From Pagrus major (Eukaryota > Chordata > Actinopteri > Spariformes > Sparidae): 64,000 bases of DNA. Of the stretch, positions 60,885 through 64,000 are shown piece by piece. How positions within the stretch are numbered: position 1 is the stretch's first letter; each line of letters begins with the position of its first letter. Where the stretch lies: positions 14,655,720 through 14,719,719 of the forward strand of contig NC_133232.1 in the NCBI RefSeq assembly GCF_040436345.1, written 5' to 3'. Position numbers and translations under genes: made by a program. The notes beneath the pieces are model-generated. The model saw only the letters and a program-made list of their open reading frames with translations. It had not been told where the DNA came from and did not search any database.

Positions 60885-62140
60885 CAGGGTTTCCTCCAGG
60901 ATTTTTTTAAACCATGGGGAAGGTCTGCCCGGGTGGAAGAGGGGGGGTGACGACGACAACAACAACATGAATTTTGAAATGTGAAATTATGACTATTTCA
61001 AACTGAATGTTTTTCTAAATACATTATTTACTATAGGGTTTCCGGTACATGAATTGAAAATAATAATTGAAAATAGGATCTTGCAGTATCAACAGTGGAG
61101 GGAGGTGAGAGATGCGCGTTTTCGAGCTGGAAATACAGTCATTATTTTGAGTTCGTGTCAGCTAAAGATGAGAATATTAGGGTTCGTAGTACACTCTGTG
61201 CTGGCGACAAAGTACTATCAAGCTTCAAAACCACGACGTCAAATTTGAAGAAACATTTGGAGTCGCAGCACAGCACAGTTAAGTTTACAGAGTAAGTCCC
61301 ACCAGGTGGTGTTAAGCAGAGAGCTGCGAGCAAAGCCACGGCCTCGACTTCTGCAGGAGGTCCCCCACCTCCCAAACAACAAAAGCTGGACTTCTGCAGG
61401 AGGTCCCCCACCTCCCAAACAACAAAAGCTGGACTTCTGCAGGAGGTCCCCCACCTCCCAAACAACAGAAGCTGGACTTCAGTGCAAAACAAGTAAGTGA
61501 GGGAGAGTTGAAGAAGTTGGTCGGGCGGTATGTTGTAGAGGAAATGCTGCCCTTAAACACGGTTGACTCGAAGGTAACTTGTAATCTAACTTAGTTACTT
61601 TTAAAACAAGTAATCAGTAAAGTAACTAAGTTGCCTTTTAAAGGAGTAATCAGTAATAAGTAATCAGATTACTTTTTCAAGGTAACTGTGGCAACACTGA
61701 TCCCGACTCAGGATTTTTTCTGTAGCCTAATCCATCTATAACATTAGGGTCGTTTTCACGGGTTTGAACAAAACTGTATCAAATATAACCTAGCTTAGGT
61801 AGGCTACCTTTCTTTCACCCTTTTGTGTCCCTCCACGTTGGACTGTCGTCTCTACTCTCTTAGTCTTTCGCGCGCCGCAGCCAGACAGGCAGGTGGTGAC
61901 TCCGGTGTTGTTTTTTCAAAATAAGGGTATTTGCAGCGTAGCGTCACATTTCATGAAAAACACCATTTTTTGTGCCAAAATTCACATTTCATACAGTAAT
62001 TTACATTAACATAAACATAAAACAACATAAAAACAAGGAGAAAAAAAACAAAACAAAAAAAAAACATTATTCTGAAGGTGTGGCGGCCTTATTTTGCCGT
62101 GGTGGTGCCCCACAATCAATTACATGTAGAGGAAACCCTG
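60885..62140 (+). mobile_element. hAT (ZBED/BED-finger) transposon, internally deleted
   Basis: Ends are CAGGGTTTCCTC and, inverted, CAGGGTTTCCTC (62129-62140), flanked on both sides by CACTA, a possible 5-bp target duplication. Inside, a plus-strand exon (about 61090-61572) encodes a degenerate BED finger (KDENIRVRSTLCAGDKV, TTTSNLKKHLESQHS), where the first zinc-binding Cys is Ser, then a linker and LDFSAKQVSEGELKKLVGRY and VVEEMLPLNTVDSK before a GTAACT donor. One stop follows the finger. A second hAT-type end (about 61.57-61.70 kb, GTAATCAGATTACTTTTTCA) is nested in it, and the catalytic domain is absent. Confidence 0.7.
61346..61474. repeat. 43-bp tandem repeat in the hAT coding exon
   Basis: Three consecutive copies start at 61346, 61389 and 61432, with a partial fourth from 61475. 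Each contains GACTTCTGCAGGAGGTCCCC and CAAACAACAAAAGCTG. The unit is not a multiple of three, so each copy shifts the frame of the GGPPPPKQQKLDF segment it encodes. Confidence 0.95.
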
Positions 62141-62203
62141 CACTAATTAAGCCTCACTTTTATTGCGTGTCTTCCTAATTCCAGTTTGCTTCCTCGGCAT
62201 GGA

Positions 62204-62590
62204 TTAAAGGCAGTTGCAGCGTCCTGCGCTGGCTGTTAAAACAGCGTAGTCGACGTGGGCATTAAGAAAACGGGCAAAGCGGGCGTTTGTGAGGTAAAAT
62301 CCTCCTTCTGCAGGCGGGGAAAGGGGCTGGTTGCACAGCGTCTTTTCTGAATCCGGAGCGTGTTTGGTGAACACGGGGCAGTTTTGGCTCGTCCAGCTGG
62401 ATGAAAGACTGCGGCCTAGGCGGGTAAAATCCAAACGTCTGGGTGCTCCCATTGTGTAACCGTTGCGCAGACGGAAGCTGATGCTTCCAGCAACATGTAA
62501 CATCTGGGACTGCAATGAAATGATCTTGCAGCTGTACCTATCTCCTCCAGTCTCGGTGGAACTGATGCGTTTAGGTGCGCTCACAGACAA
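62204..62590 (-). CDS. Unrecognised 128-codon ORF
   Basis: An open frame from an ATG, GC-richer than its surroundings, with no signal peptide, repeats or recognised motif. It lies between two hAT remnants, so it may be transposon-derived or a chance frame. No function proposed. Confidence 0.15.
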   Translation of the reverse strand: MSVSAPKRISSTETGGDRYSCKIISLQSQMLHVAGSISFRLRNGYTMGAPRRLDFTRLGRSLSSSWTSQNCPVFTKHAPDSEKTLCNQPLSPPAEGGFYLTNARFARFLNAHVDYAVLTASAGRCNCL

Positions 62591-62915
62591 TGGTAGTTTT
62601 TAAACCTGGGGGGACTGTGACAAGCACTCAGGGTCAGTGCACTTTCCTTTGCTTCCAGGCTTTGATAGTGCAAAAGCTGCATTTAAGCATTGGGCTACAC
62701 GCAGGCCGCATTTGATGTCAGAACCATGTGGTCAGTCCCAACACTGATATCGATAATTATTGATCATTTTTAATGACCTGTTATTTTTTTTAAAGACCTG
62801 GCAAAATAAAGGTGGAATTGAATCTTTTTACTTACACACATAATTTATAATTATGTTAACACAACAATGAAAGAGACAGAAACAAAATCACACAAATAAA
62901 TAAAAATACTTTCAT

Positions 62916-62970
62916 ACCTGCGAGTTGACCTGTCCTTTCTTATTCAAAATGTCCTCTCCGTCAGCACTCA
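62916..62970 (-). pseudogene. Possible hAT (ZBED-like) first exon
   Basis: The minus strand reads MSADGEDILNKKGQVNSQ followed by a GTATGA donor. This resembles the short N-terminal exon ahead of the BED finger in fish ZBED1-like hAT elements. The following exon was not found, so the call is weak. Confidence 0.3.
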
Positions 62971-64000
62971 TTTTCTCACTCTGGTGTTAATGGGTTGTAC
63001 TTGTGCTTTTCTCATGGTTGGTTTGTAAAACACTCGACTAGCAGCAGAGCTGGTGCGGTGGATTGTGAGTCGTAGTTGCCCCGGTGGTCGTGCCAACCAT
63101 GTTGGCTGTCGCAGCTGCAGTGTCTCTGGGCTCCTAGGTAGAGCAAACAGGCCGGGTGGCGGAGCAGCGGCGGCCAGAGCCAGCCAGTCCGCTCTACCTA
63201 ACAAGCCGGAGACACTCCGGCAGTGAAGAGAGAGTGATGATGTGATGAGTGACACAGAGAGGAGCAGCAGAAGACCAGGACAGAGGCAGAAGGGGTCTGT
63301 GTGTCTGCCGGCAGGGCTGTGGCTCGTAGGTCACTGCATCAGACCCCAAGAAAAGCAGACATTACTACTGTGTGAGTTAATAGTTTTACAGGCAGAGCAC
63401 AGCTGGTCTTGTGAGAACTGCGGTCCATAGTAATCCCTCTGACACCAGCTTCTGTTGTTGTCAGTCACATGGTGATGGTGCAACCGAACTACACGCCTGT
63501 TGGTTGTTGGTGAGTTTATCAAGAGATATGATAGGCTGTCAATGATCCAGGGTGTATTCACTACGTGCTGTCAAGTTAGTTTGCATTTAATACATACACA
63601 TGAAACTGTGAAATGACTAACTAAATAAATCATGCTAATCTTTCAAAGGATGGATAGAATTAACAAAAGAGAGGATAGGATCCTGAGTTTTGTCAAAATT
63701 ATCACAGCAACCCCTCGTATTGTACTTAATGTTCTCAAAGTATAGAAAGGACATGAAGTCTCTCAGCCAAGAGTTGGCCATGGAGGCTTTTGATCCTTCC
63801 AATGAAGTCAAACACGCCTTTGAAAAGCAGTAACACTGCTCTTCTTATTAGTGAACACCAAAAAATATATTTTGATTCTTCCCAACAGCAGGGAGAGCAT
63901 TCCAATGCTGGAGGTCTGATTTGACCTCCCTAACCCACTTTAATGTTAAAGTGAAGGGAGACTGCGTGAGATATTAATGCCTAAATATCGAACAACCAGA
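62971..64000. other. End of window, nothing recognised
   Basis: Scattered short frames only; no exon of tgfb2 or other gene identified. Confidence 0.4.

Larger units (their letters stand above)
39980..64000 (+). other. tgfb2 intron 1 (start), extends past the window
   Basis: No exon reading the next LAP segment (NAIPPTFYRPYF-like) was found in the remaining 24 kb, so this is taken as intron. Apart from the repeats listed separately, long parts (40.1-42.1, 43.0-45.2, 46.3-47.3, 48.9-50.5, 52.9-53.9, 54.6-59.7, 62.6-64.0 kb) show nothing recognisable beyond scattered simple repeats. Intron 1 of tgfb2 is also very long in mammals. Confidence 0.7.

Overview
The window looks like teleost (perciform-type) nuclear DNA. 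The evidence is intron-containing vertebrate genes with short introns, very frequent (CA)n/(TG)n microsatellites, and fish-typical transposons (hAT/ZBED, Tc1, L2 with an SGNH-hydrolase ORF1, a KDZ/Zisupton-type transposase). Three host genes are readable: two near-identical inverted copies of cfap20, a complete rrp15, and the first coding exon of tgfb2. rrp15 and tgfb2 are also neighbours in human, so 26.9-64 kb is a conserved vertebrate block.

Layout. 1-7.1 kb is a transposon graveyard: a hAT (ZBED1-like) end, a zf-TTF hAT scrap, a Tc1 start, and an intron-containing KDZ transposase on the minus strand (3.3-5.4 kb). 7.1-9.8 kb is a broken Ty1/copia fossil interrupted by a 521-bp hAT MITE with a perfect 8-bp target duplication. 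9.8-17.3 kb is a large inverted duplication with arms of about 3.1 and 3.5 kb around a 971-bp spacer. Each arm carries a full six-exon cfap20 gene, and the two genes sit head to head. 18.3-22.6 kb is a nearly full-length dead L2 LINE (minus strand). It abuts the last readable exon of a dgat1 pseudogene (22.6-24.4 kb). A lone GPCR-like exon and a broken odf3/CIMAP-type gene follow (24.8-25.9 kb). 26.9-33.0 kb is rrp15 (plus strand, five exons). 33.5-38.5 kb is intergenic with LINE debris. 39.6 kb is tgfb2 exon 1. The remaining 24 kb appears to be tgfb2 intron 1, filled with Tc1, MITE, hAT and minisatellite sequence; no second tgfb2 exon was recognised.

Gene function. cfap20 encodes a ciliary/axonemal protein, and each copy has a good RFX X-box candidate about 130 bp upstream of its ATG. 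rrp15 acts in nucleolar 60S ribosome maturation. tgfb2 encodes a secreted growth factor precursor. The most unusual structures are the cfap20 palindrome, whose arms each carry private deletions; the exon-intron KDZ transposase; and the run of decayed genes (odf3, GPCR exon, dgat1) ending in the L2 element. All identifications come from reading translations and motifs by eye; no database search was run.
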